DNA of 64,000 nucleotides from the NCBI RefSeq assembly GCF_000497575.1, contig NZ_APJI01000010.1:310001-374000 (forward strand). Reading direction: 5' to 3'. The translations under genes and the position numbers were made by a program. Below the pieces are notes generated by a model. That model was given only the letters and a program-made list of their open reading frames with translations, was not told the origin of the DNA and did not search any database. Numbering within the stretch: position 1 is the first letter of the stretch; the number at the start of each line of letters is the position of its first letter. Origin of the DNA: Afipia sp. OHSU_II-C1. GTDB lineage: Bacteria; Pseudomonadota; Alphaproteobacteria; Rhizobiales; Xanthobacteraceae. Shown here one piece after another: positions 20,001-26,608 of this stretch.

Positions 20001-20526
20001 CCGGGGCGCGGGCGGCTTCCAGCAGAACCGCGAGGTTGGCGCGCTCCATCATGTCGTTCTGGTCGCGGTCGTCGAGCACCGAAAAACGCGCCGGCACATT
20101 GGCCTCGAACGGAAACTGCTGAAGCAGTCGGGTGCAGAGCGCGTGAATGGTCTGCACCTTCAGGCCGCCCGGAGTTTCCAGCGCACTGGCGAACAGCTTG
20201 CGTGCCCGCAGGCGTGTGCTGGCGCTGATCGGCGCGCCCACATTGCGGATTGCCTCATCGAGTTGCCGGTCGGGCAGCGAAACCCAGCGGCCGAGCGTCT
20301 CGAACACACGCTGCGCCATGTTGGCGGCCGCAGCCTTGGTGAAGGTGATGCAGAGAATCTTTTCGGGCGGTACGCCGTTGAGCAACAGGCGGATGACGCG
20401 GTTGACCAGCACATGGGTCTTGCCCGACCCGGCATTGGCCGCCACGAAGGCGGACGCTTCCGGATTGGAGGCGCGCGCCTGTGCGTCGCGCACGGCATCG
20501 GGAATGTTGGGGCGCGGTGAACTCAT
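17011..20526 (-). CDS. addA: Double-strand break repair helicase-nuclease AddA
   Basis: Helicase-nuclease subunit of AddAB, the alphaproteobacterial counterpart of RecBCD, which resects double-strand ends for RecA. From ATG 20526 (MSSPRPNIPD) it is 1171 residues. UvrD-type motifs include the Walker A NAGSGKT (31-37), LIDEAQDTSPRQWDI, AVGDEKQSIFSFQGA, VMTVHGAKGLEAP and LLYVAMTRA. The C-terminal PD-(D/E)XK nuclease shows LIVDYKTNHAPP. The ATG overlaps the addB TGA by 4 bases, so the 27-residue upstream extension is rejected. Confidence 0.97.
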   Translation of the reverse strand: MSSPRPNIPDAVRDAQARASNPEASAFVAANAGSGKTHVLVNRVIRLLLNGVPPEKILCITFTKAAAANMAQRVFETLGRWVSLPDRQLDEAIRNVGAPISASTRLRARKLFASALETPGGLKVQTIHALCTRLLQQFPFEANVPARFSVLDDRDQNDMMERANLAVLLEAARAPDSETGRALNIAMSAAADVTFKDVVREACLSRDHFMEWSDSAGTTEAAMAQITAALGVGANERIEDIEREIVDGPNLPRRDWPAIAAAFDGGSAADISQAERFRIADGVTDRAQVEAYLDVFLTENKGVIGPRKTLMTKPLAKLQSVFAARLDAEQTRIVALDEKRRAVMQRDRAYALLVIASAVAANYRREKRERGLLDYNDLIDKTYEMLTSVSSGWVHFKLDRGIDHVLIDEAQDTSPRQWDIIERLTSEFTSGAGARDGIKRTIFAVGDEKQSIFSFQGAAPREFDSRRRDIERRFRGAGLAFEPVSFKHSFRSGWTILQSVDFVFRDPAIYESIHALENAHPIHDALSDAAPALVDLWDIETPDDREDVEGWGAALDHISETSPEVRLARRIQAEIKSLIANRTMTGPHGKRRPLRYGDMLVLVRRRGRAFDAIIQALKHAGLPVAGADRLKLTEHIAVIDLMNLADALLLPRDDLALATALKSPLFGLDDNDLQILAPHRKGTLRDALTEHAKTSDRLSGAMRRLEDCERRFARETPFTFYAWLLGGDRGRARILARMGPEADDALDEFLELALTYERKAPASLQGFMAWLRAADTEVKRDMEIARDEIRVMTVHGAKGLEAPVVFLVDTTTSPADTQRMNLIRLPQGNAAPNAPAVVLWAGKKASDLPVVAAARTAMKKDTEDEYRRLLYVAMTRAADRLIVGGVLPGGRNAVRPLSWYDLIQKGLTHPDLSLKCETIETGFGPVKRYSRPEDAQFPADTAAPIQGALALEHFPGWLRTDAPRETPADILLRPSDAAENDTEGHATVTDETRLARERARKRGTLIHRLLQSLPDVTTERREGASRDFLQRNAQQWFTDDERTALARQVTALIATPAFAPLFAEGSRAEVSIAGRVARQGRPPALVSGQIDRLVVTPDGVLIVDYKTNHAPPQAAAEAPQAYVRQLALYRDVLQRLYPGRPVRCALLWTETSALMEIPASALDAELQSLVS

Positions 20527-23500
20527 TCCTCGTCCTCCCCGTTGCCGCCGGCGGACCACTCCTTGATGCGTGCGAGATCGTCGTAGTTGCCGTAACGGTT
20601 TTCCCACATCGGCAGCACCACAGAGCGATAGGGCGTGTCCTTGTCCTCGAACATGCGGATCAGGCCTTCGAGCTTTTGCAGGGCTTCGTCTGCGGCTTCA
20701 TCGGGTTGCTGCGGCGTGTCGCCCTTGTTGACCTTAAGCTCCAGAACGGTCGCCTTGCCGGGCGGATTGTTGCCGCTCAGCCTGACATAGACCAGTTCGC
20801 TGACGGAGGAGCCCGCAGCAATGGTTTCGAATCCGCCTTTGCGCAGGATCGCGCCTTCCAGCGTCAACTGCGGCGAGAGGCCGAGGCGCACCTGCTTGGC
20901 GCTTGGCGGCTGGCCGGTCTTGTAGTCGAGAATGGCGTAGGTGCGATCGGAGCGATGCTCGATACGATCGGCGCGGGCTGAGAGAGCGAAGGCGCGGCCG
21001 TTGCCGAGCTGAATGGAAATCTCGCCGCGTGTTTCGGCATCGACCCGCAACACATCGAGCCGCCGCCGCGCCTCCCAGCCGGCAAACCAATCGGCGATGC
21101 GCAGGAATCGCGGCCACCACAGCGCACGCGCTTCCGGGCGCTCCATCAGGGGCGCGAAGTGCTTGTCGCCGATCTTCCGCAAGGCGTCGGCAATATCGTC
21201 CGGGAGTTCGGCTGCGAACCGCGTGGTGAATTCGCCCAGCGCTTCGTGGATCGCGGAGCCGCGATCCGCCGCCGTCAGCGGCATGTCCACGGGGTCGAGC
21301 GGGGTCAGCCTGAGAATGCGTTTTGCATAGATCGTGTAAGGATCGCGCAGCCAATCTTCGATCTCGGTGACCGACATCCTGAGCGGGCGCAGCGCGACAT
21401 CCGGCTTTGGCTCCGGTCGCGGCGCTGGCATGACATGTTGGGGCCGGTCCAGCTCATTGGCGTAGCGAACATAGGTCGCGCCCTTGTCCGTAGCGTTCTT
21501 CCACGAATCCGCTCCGGCCACAGCTTCGAGCCGGTGCAGGAAGCGCGACGCCACCGCCGGCGCGCCGCCGACCTTCGCGGCACGCGACAGGATCACCTCA
21601 CGCGTGCCAAGGAGTTGCGCGAAATCGTGCGCCGACAGTCCGATGCGCCGCTCCGGCAGATCGAGCCCAAGTTGATGCCGCATCGGGCGACTCAGCCACG
21701 GATCGATGCGCGGCGCCGGCGGCCAGACGCCCTCGACAAGTCCGCCGAGAATGACACGGTCACATTCGGTGAGGCGGGCTTCGAGCGGGCCATAGATGCG
21801 AAGACGCGATGCCGCCAGTTGCGGCCGCCGCACCATGCGGTCGCCGAATGCCGTCTGAAAGACGTCCGGATACTCGCTGAGGTCGAGAACGAGCCCGCTC
21901 GGCAACGGCTTGTCACTGTCCGCGGGTGCGCTCGCCTGAAACAGATCATCGAACGCCTTCGACAGCCCATTGCCGTCGGGGCCATCGAACGCAACGAGCA
22001 TGCCGGTGTCGTCGGCCGAGAGGCGCTTGATGACTTCGTAGTGGCATGCAGCGAAGTCGGTGAGATCATGCGGCCTGCCGCGCCGGATGGCTTCAAGTGG
22101 CGACAGTGCGGCTGACAGTTGTCCGATCAGGGTGCCGACCGCATCGAGATCGGCATCGGTCAGTTTCCGCCGCGGGTCGGAATGATGCAGATTGGTGATG
22201 CTGTTGCGAAACGCGGCAAGATCCTGCTTCAGCCCGGCGCTCCCCGGCGCAGGCCGTGTACCGCGCAGCAGGGCCAGTTCAAGGTCGCCGATTGTCTTTG
22301 CAAAAGCGCCTTGCGCCTGGCCGAGGCGGAACAGCGGATGTTTCAGCAGCGCCAGCAGGGCTGGAGGAGCCAGTTCCTCTGCAACTGTTTGTGCTGCAAG
22401 CCGCGCGAAAATTCCGGCCGGCGTGTCCATCAGGGAATCGCCGCCGGAGTCGTCGTATTCGAGTTTCCAGCGATCGAGCGACGCCATCACGCGGCGCGCC
22501 AGCGCGCGGTCCGGCGTCACCAACGCGGCGGTGAGATTTTGTTCGCGCGCCTCGCGCATCGCCACTGCGATCGCCAGCGCCTCCATCTCGGGATTGGCGG
22601 CCTCGATCAGCGTCACGCCTTCCATGCCGGAGGCAATTCGCTGCGCGACAGCCTTGTCGCCAAGCCTTGCGTGCCATTGCTCGCTCGATGTGGCAGGACG
22701 CATCGCTTCGGATGCAAGCACCTCGCGGCCATGTCCGGCAGGAACCGCCAGCGGCTCCACGTCGCGCCGCGTGATGCCGAACCGCGCAAGCAATCCGTGC
22801 AGCGCCACTTGGGGATGGCTCCAGGCCGCGGGTGTCGCAATGAGATCGCCGGCCGCAACAGCGCCGCCGATCGAGTCCCACGCAGCATCGTCAAGATCGG
22901 TGTCGAGGCCGGGCAGCACAACCGCACCTCGCGGAAGCTGCGCGATGGCATGCAGAAATGTCGCCGTCGCCGGCATCGAGCCCGTCGAGCCCGCAGCGAT
23001 CACCGGACCCTTCTGCTGCGCTCTGAGCCGCTTTGCCTCGGCCGCGATCAGCATGTCGCGCCGGGCAGCCGGCTCGATTCTATCGATGGCTTTCAGATAA
23101 TCCGGCCAGGTTTCCTTCGCGATCTTGAGAAACTTCAGCGTGTGCTGCCAGTAGATATCGAGGTCGTCGGGCACGATGCCGTCCAGGGCGTCCCAGCCGA
23201 CGCCGCGCGTCACCATGTCGTCCATCAACCGCGCCAGATCGCCCGCCAGCGCCAGTGTCGAAGCGGGGCTCCCGACAACAAGCGACGATGGTTGAAGTTT
23301 GGCCCAGGCAGCCACCAGTTTCGCCAGGGTCAGCCTGCGTTCGAGATCGTCCAGTTTCGGCGGAAGCACGAATGCATCCGGGCCGCCAAGTTGCCCATCG
23401 GCGGAAAACTCCAGTTCGTCCTCGTCGACGCTGCCGAGCGCGACGATGCGCGGCAGCACCGCGGCGTCGGTTTGCAGTACGTCGAGAAATACCTCGCGCG

Positions 23501-23660
23501 CCATGCGGCCCGCGCGGCGGGTTGGCAGATAAAGCGTGACGTCGGCCAGCCGTTCGGGAGCCGTTCGCGCGTCAAATCCTTCGACGAGCCGGCCGTCGAC
23601 TAGCGCTGCGATGACCGTGTGGAGAAACGGCGCAGACGGGGGAACGTTGAAAACGCGCAT
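20523..23660 (-). CDS. addB: Double-strand break repair protein AddB
   Basis: Second subunit of the AddAB helicase-nuclease. It is 1045 residues, starting MRVFNVPPSAPFLHTV, the usual alphaproteobacterial N-terminus. An inactivated helicase-like fold (LYLPTRRAGRMAREVF, GLVEGVWPPAPRIDPWLSR) precedes a C-terminal RecB-like nuclease with YAILDYKTGQPPSAKQ. I do not see the four-cysteine iron-sulfur arrangement of Bacillus AddB, consistent with the alphaproteobacterial type. It lies 71 bases after murU and is coupled to addA by ATGA. Confidence 0.96.
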   Translation of the reverse strand: MRVFNVPPSAPFLHTVIAALVDGRLVEGFDARTAPERLADVTLYLPTRRAGRMAREVFLDVLQTDAAVLPRIVALGSVDEDELEFSADGQLGGPDAFVLPPKLDDLERRLTLAKLVAAWAKLQPSSLVVGSPASTLALAGDLARLMDDMVTRGVGWDALDGIVPDDLDIYWQHTLKFLKIAKETWPDYLKAIDRIEPAARRDMLIAAEAKRLRAQQKGPVIAAGSTGSMPATATFLHAIAQLPRGAVVLPGLDTDLDDAAWDSIGGAVAAGDLIATPAAWSHPQVALHGLLARFGITRRDVEPLAVPAGHGREVLASEAMRPATSSEQWHARLGDKAVAQRIASGMEGVTLIEAANPEMEALAIAVAMREAREQNLTAALVTPDRALARRVMASLDRWKLEYDDSGGDSLMDTPAGIFARLAAQTVAEELAPPALLALLKHPLFRLGQAQGAFAKTIGDLELALLRGTRPAPGSAGLKQDLAAFRNSITNLHHSDPRRKLTDADLDAVGTLIGQLSAALSPLEAIRRGRPHDLTDFAACHYEVIKRLSADDTGMLVAFDGPDGNGLSKAFDDLFQASAPADSDKPLPSGLVLDLSEYPDVFQTAFGDRMVRRPQLAASRLRIYGPLEARLTECDRVILGGLVEGVWPPAPRIDPWLSRPMRHQLGLDLPERRIGLSAHDFAQLLGTREVILSRAAKVGGAPAVASRFLHRLEAVAGADSWKNATDKGATYVRYANELDRPQHVMPAPRPEPKPDVALRPLRMSVTEIEDWLRDPYTIYAKRILRLTPLDPVDMPLTAADRGSAIHEALGEFTTRFAAELPDDIADALRKIGDKHFAPLMERPEARALWWPRFLRIADWFAGWEARRRLDVLRVDAETRGEISIQLGNGRAFALSARADRIEHRSDRTYAILDYKTGQPPSAKQVRLGLSPQLTLEGAILRKGGFETIAAGSSVSELVYVRLSGNNPPGKATVLELKVNKGDTPQQPDEAADEALQKLEGLIRMFEDKDTPYRSVVLPMWENRYGNYDDLARIKEWSAGGNGEDEE

Positions 23661-23731
23661 GAACTATCCGATTCGCGATCGGCGGCATCATGGCACGCGG
23701 AGGGGGAATGAGGGGAGTCTCGACCCCGGCT

Positions 23732-24454
23732 TCAGGCGACGCTGGCGAGCAGTGCTTCTTCGGCCGCCTGCACCGCATCGGGGGTCCCGACATGCATCCA
23801 CAGGCCGTCAAGCCGCAGTCCGAACAGCCGTTCCTGCTCGTTGGCGGCGTCAAATATCTTCGTCAGCGAGAATTCGCCGGCCGGCGCATTCCTGAAGATC
23901 GCGGGCGACATGATCGCAGCGCCGGCATAGACGAACGGCACCACCTGGTGCTCCTTGCGCTTGCGCAGTGCGCCATCGGTCAGCATGGCGTAGTCGCCGC
24001 AGCCGGAATAGCCAATGCTGTGCGAGGTCGGCGCCATCAGCAGCAGGATGTCCATCCGCGCGGGATCGAACGCCTCCGCGAGGCGCGCGAGGTTTGACTG
24101 CACGCCATCGATCCACATCGTGTCCGAGTTCAGATGGTAGAACGGCGCGTCGCCCAGCAGGGGCAGCGCCTTCACAACGCCGCCGCCGGTGCCGAGCACC
24201 ACGTCGCGTTCGTCGGAGATGATGACGCGGGGGGCGGTCCGGTCTTTGACATGCTGAACGATCTGATCGGGGAGATAGTGGACGTTGACCACTGCGGTGG
24301 TCACGTTCACCTCCGCAAGCCGGTCGAGCACATGATCGAGCAGTGGCTTTCCGGCGACCGAAACGAGAGGCTTTGGCATTTTTTCCGTCAGCGGCCGCAT
24401 CCGAACGCCGAGACCGGCGGCAAGAACCATGGCAGAGACGGGTTTGGTGGGCAT
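23732..24454 (-). CDS. murU: N-acetylmuramate-1-phosphate uridylyltransferase MurU-like
   Basis: Sugar-1-phosphate nucleotidyltransferase of 240 residues. The N-terminal loop VLAAGLGVRMRPLTEKMPKP binds the nucleotide, HLNSDTMWID carries the metal Asp, and GTGGGVVKAL and LWMHVGTPDA complete the pattern. With the AmgK kinase encoded just upstream, the likely reaction is MurNAc-1-P + UTP to UDP-MurNAc, the recycling route that bypasses de novo MurA. Generic annotation would be mannose-1-phosphate guanylyltransferase; the neighbour is the reason for preferring MurU. The order kinase-pilZ-murU-addB is leftward. Confidence 0.82.
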   Translation of the reverse strand: MPTKPVSAMVLAAGLGVRMRPLTEKMPKPLVSVAGKPLLDHVLDRLAEVNVTTAVVNVHYLPDQIVQHVKDRTAPRVIISDERDVVLGTGGGVVKALPLLGDAPFYHLNSDTMWIDGVQSNLARLAEAFDPARMDILLLMAPTSHSIGYSGCGDYAMLTDGALRKRKEHQVVPFVYAGAAIMSPAIFRNAPAGEFSLTKIFDAANEQERLFGLRLDGLWMHVGTPDAVQAAEEALLASVA

Positions 24455-24622
24455 CGGCGCGTTATCTCAATTGGTCCGCAGCAGCCCAAGGCCGGCCGCG
24501 AAGTCTGGCGGATGCCGAGCATAGCATCCGAATCGGCGCCGCGCGCCGGCGGCTCAGGCTGTAGTCGCACTTTGTGACATCGGTGCGACTCACGGGGGCG
24601 CGGTTCCGGCCGCCCGGCGCAA

Positions 24623-24949
24623 TCAGACTTCCACAATCTGCGAGCCGGCGGAGCGGCGTGCAGGCTTTTTCTTGGCATCCGGCTTCAGGAAGCCCGCGCC
24701 AATCTGTTCACCATTGACCCATGCCAGTTCGCAGCGGCGGTATGCCAGGCCGGTCGAGGACAGCAGCAAAAAGAATTCCTTGAGGTTCAGGCCTTCGACC
24801 GAGCCTTCGACGGTCAGCTTCGCACCGGTCTCGGAAATATCCTCGACCAGGCAGTTGCGCCGCCATGTTCCGTCAATGCCCATCAGGTGAGCTGCAAAAC
24901 CGCGCTCGAAAACCACGCGGTCGCCCACGCGTCGTTCCGTTGCCATCAA
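24623..24949 (-). CDS. PilZ-domain protein (putative c-di-GMP binding)
   Basis: 108 residues comprising one PilZ domain. The c-di-GMP motif is present in both parts: an N-terminal RR-x-x-x-R type segment (ERRVGDR, residues 5-11) and DISETGAKL (about 37-45), the D/N-x-S-x-x-G box. The core ends near VNGEQIGAGFLKPDAKKK, with a short basic tail. It lies between the AmgK fusion and murU on the same strand, separated from each by 135 to 170 bases, so it may be an insertion with its own expression. The start could be either of two adjacent ATGs (24949 or 24946). Confidence 0.85.
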   Translation of the reverse strand: MMATERRVGDRVVFERGFAAHLMGIDGTWRRNCLVEDISETGAKLTVEGSVEGLNLKEFFLLLSSTGLAYRRCELAWVNGEQIGAGFLKPDAKKKPARRSAGSQIVEV

Positions 24950-25084
24950 TTGTTACTCCGCTCGCTGCTTTCGATGTCGTGCGTTGCATCGCCGGGGCTG
25001 AGCGCCGCACAGTCGTCGGAACCCAAATTACGAGAGGGCTGGCTAACAACCGGTAAAGGCAATGGTCTCAAGTGGCGGCTTTGC

Positions 25085-26608
25085 CTAGGCCGCCGGCGGC
25101 GGGACATGGGCCATGCACCATTCCCGATAGGTCTCAAGCGAGGGATGGGCGAGGGCCCGGTTGAGATACGTCCAGATTCTCGGCTGATGTCGCAGATACT
25201 GCGGCTTGCCGTCGCGGCGGTTTAGCCGCGCGAAGGTCCCCAGCAGCCGCGTGTTCCGCTGCGCCGACATGATGGCATATTGCTGCACAAAGGCGGCTGG
25301 ATCGAAGGTGTCGTCCGCAGCCCGCCGTGCACCGGCGTAGCGGGTCAGCATCGCGATCTCGGTCTTCTCCGGGATGTCGATCCGGGCGTCCTGCAGCAGC
25401 GAGACCAGATCATAGGCCGCCGGACCCATCACGGTGTCCTGAAAATCGAGGATGCCGACGCGGCCGATGTCCTTGCGGTGTTCGAGCCAGATCAGATTGG
25501 GCGAATGGAAATCGCGCAGCATCCAGGTTCTCGGAGCGTCGGCGAGCTTTGCCAGCAGGTCACGCCAGATCAGCAGGAAGTCCGCCTGCATGTTGCTGGA
25601 CAACGTGACGCCCTTGTCGGGCAGATACCATTCCAGCATCAGGCCGACTTCGATCATCATCGCCTCGTCATCGAACGGCGGGATGATGTAGTCGAGGTGC
25701 GGCGCCAGAGGAAGCACCTCGGGTAATTGAGTCCGATGGAACGCCGCCAGCATATCGACCGCGGCCTGGTAGCGTTCGGCGATCGGCTTCGGCGGATCGC
25801 CTTCGATGAAGGTGACGCGGCCGAAGTCTTCGGTAATGAGAAAGCCTTCATCCAGATCGGCATGATGGATCGCAGGCGCCGAGTAGCCGCGCTCGCGCAG
25901 CCCGTTGGCGATGGCGACGAACGGCTTGACGTCTTCGGCCAGATGGACGGCCTCGCTGTAAGACTTGCCGTCATACAGCGACGGCCCGTCAGGGCGGCGC
26001 GGCGAATTCATCAGGATGGTGGATTGCTCGCCCTTGATCAGCCGCGCGTAGGAGCGCGTTGAAGCGTCGCCCGGCATGCGCTGCCGCCTCGCGTCAAGGC
26101 TGCCCGAGAGTTCGAGAAAATGCCGAAGCGCGGCCAGGCGCTCGACCTTCGCAGCCAGCCTGCCGAATCCTGTGATCTCGGCCGCGCGTGCGCTGGTGCC
26201 GAGCGACGGCCGGTGGCTGAATGCAATGTCGATCCGGTCAGGCGGCAGCATGTCCGGCGCACGCTCCGGCCATTCGATCAAGGCCACGGTGCCGTCGGGC
26301 AGCGGCGACAATCCGATCTCTTCGAGCTCATCAGGATCGTTGACGCGATAGAGATCGGCATGCAGCAGTGGAAACGATGGAAGGTCGTAAGTCTGTGCCA
26401 GCGTAAAGGTCGGACTCGGAACCTCAAGTTCGTCGTCCTGCGCGAGATAGCGGATCAGTGCGCGGGCGGCAGCGGTTTTTCCGGCGCCAAGGTCTCCGGA
26501 CAACGTGATGACATCGCCTGCGTTCATCAGCAGCGCGAGGTCCGCCATCAAATGGCCGGTTGCGGCCTCATTCGCCAGCGCGACATGGAATGTCGAGAGA
26601 TCGCTCAT
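25085..26608 (-). CDS. tsaE-amgK: Fusion of TsaE (t6A ATPase) and AmgK-type MurNAc/GlcNAc kinase
   Basis: 507 residues with two domains. Residues 1 to about 150 are TsaE, the P-loop ATPase of the tRNA t6A complex: Walker A SGDLGAGKT (37-45), then SPTFTLAQTY and HADLYRVNDPDELEEIG. Residues about 165-507 are an aminoglycoside-phosphotransferase-fold kinase: catalytic loop RDFHSPN (365-371) and metal motif ILDFQDTVMGPAAYDL (from 386). With murU nearby this fits AmgK, which phosphorylates MurNAc/GlcNAc at C1. The ATG overlaps the kinase gene divL by 4 bases. Such fusions occur in other alphaproteobacteria. Confidence 0.9.
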   Translation of the reverse strand: MSDLSTFHVALANEAATGHLMADLALLMNAGDVITLSGDLGAGKTAAARALIRYLAQDDELEVPSPTFTLAQTYDLPSFPLLHADLYRVNDPDELEEIGLSPLPDGTVALIEWPERAPDMLPPDRIDIAFSHRPSLGTSARAAEITGFGRLAAKVERLAALRHFLELSGSLDARRQRMPGDASTRSYARLIKGEQSTILMNSPRRPDGPSLYDGKSYSEAVHLAEDVKPFVAIANGLRERGYSAPAIHHADLDEGFLITEDFGRVTFIEGDPPKPIAERYQAAVDMLAAFHRTQLPEVLPLAPHLDYIIPPFDDEAMMIEVGLMLEWYLPDKGVTLSSNMQADFLLIWRDLLAKLADAPRTWMLRDFHSPNLIWLEHRKDIGRVGILDFQDTVMGPAAYDLVSLLQDARIDIPEKTEIAMLTRYAGARRAADDTFDPAAFVQQYAIMSAQRNTRLLGTFARLNRRDGKPQYLRHQPRIWTYLNRALAHPSLETYREWCMAHVPPPAA

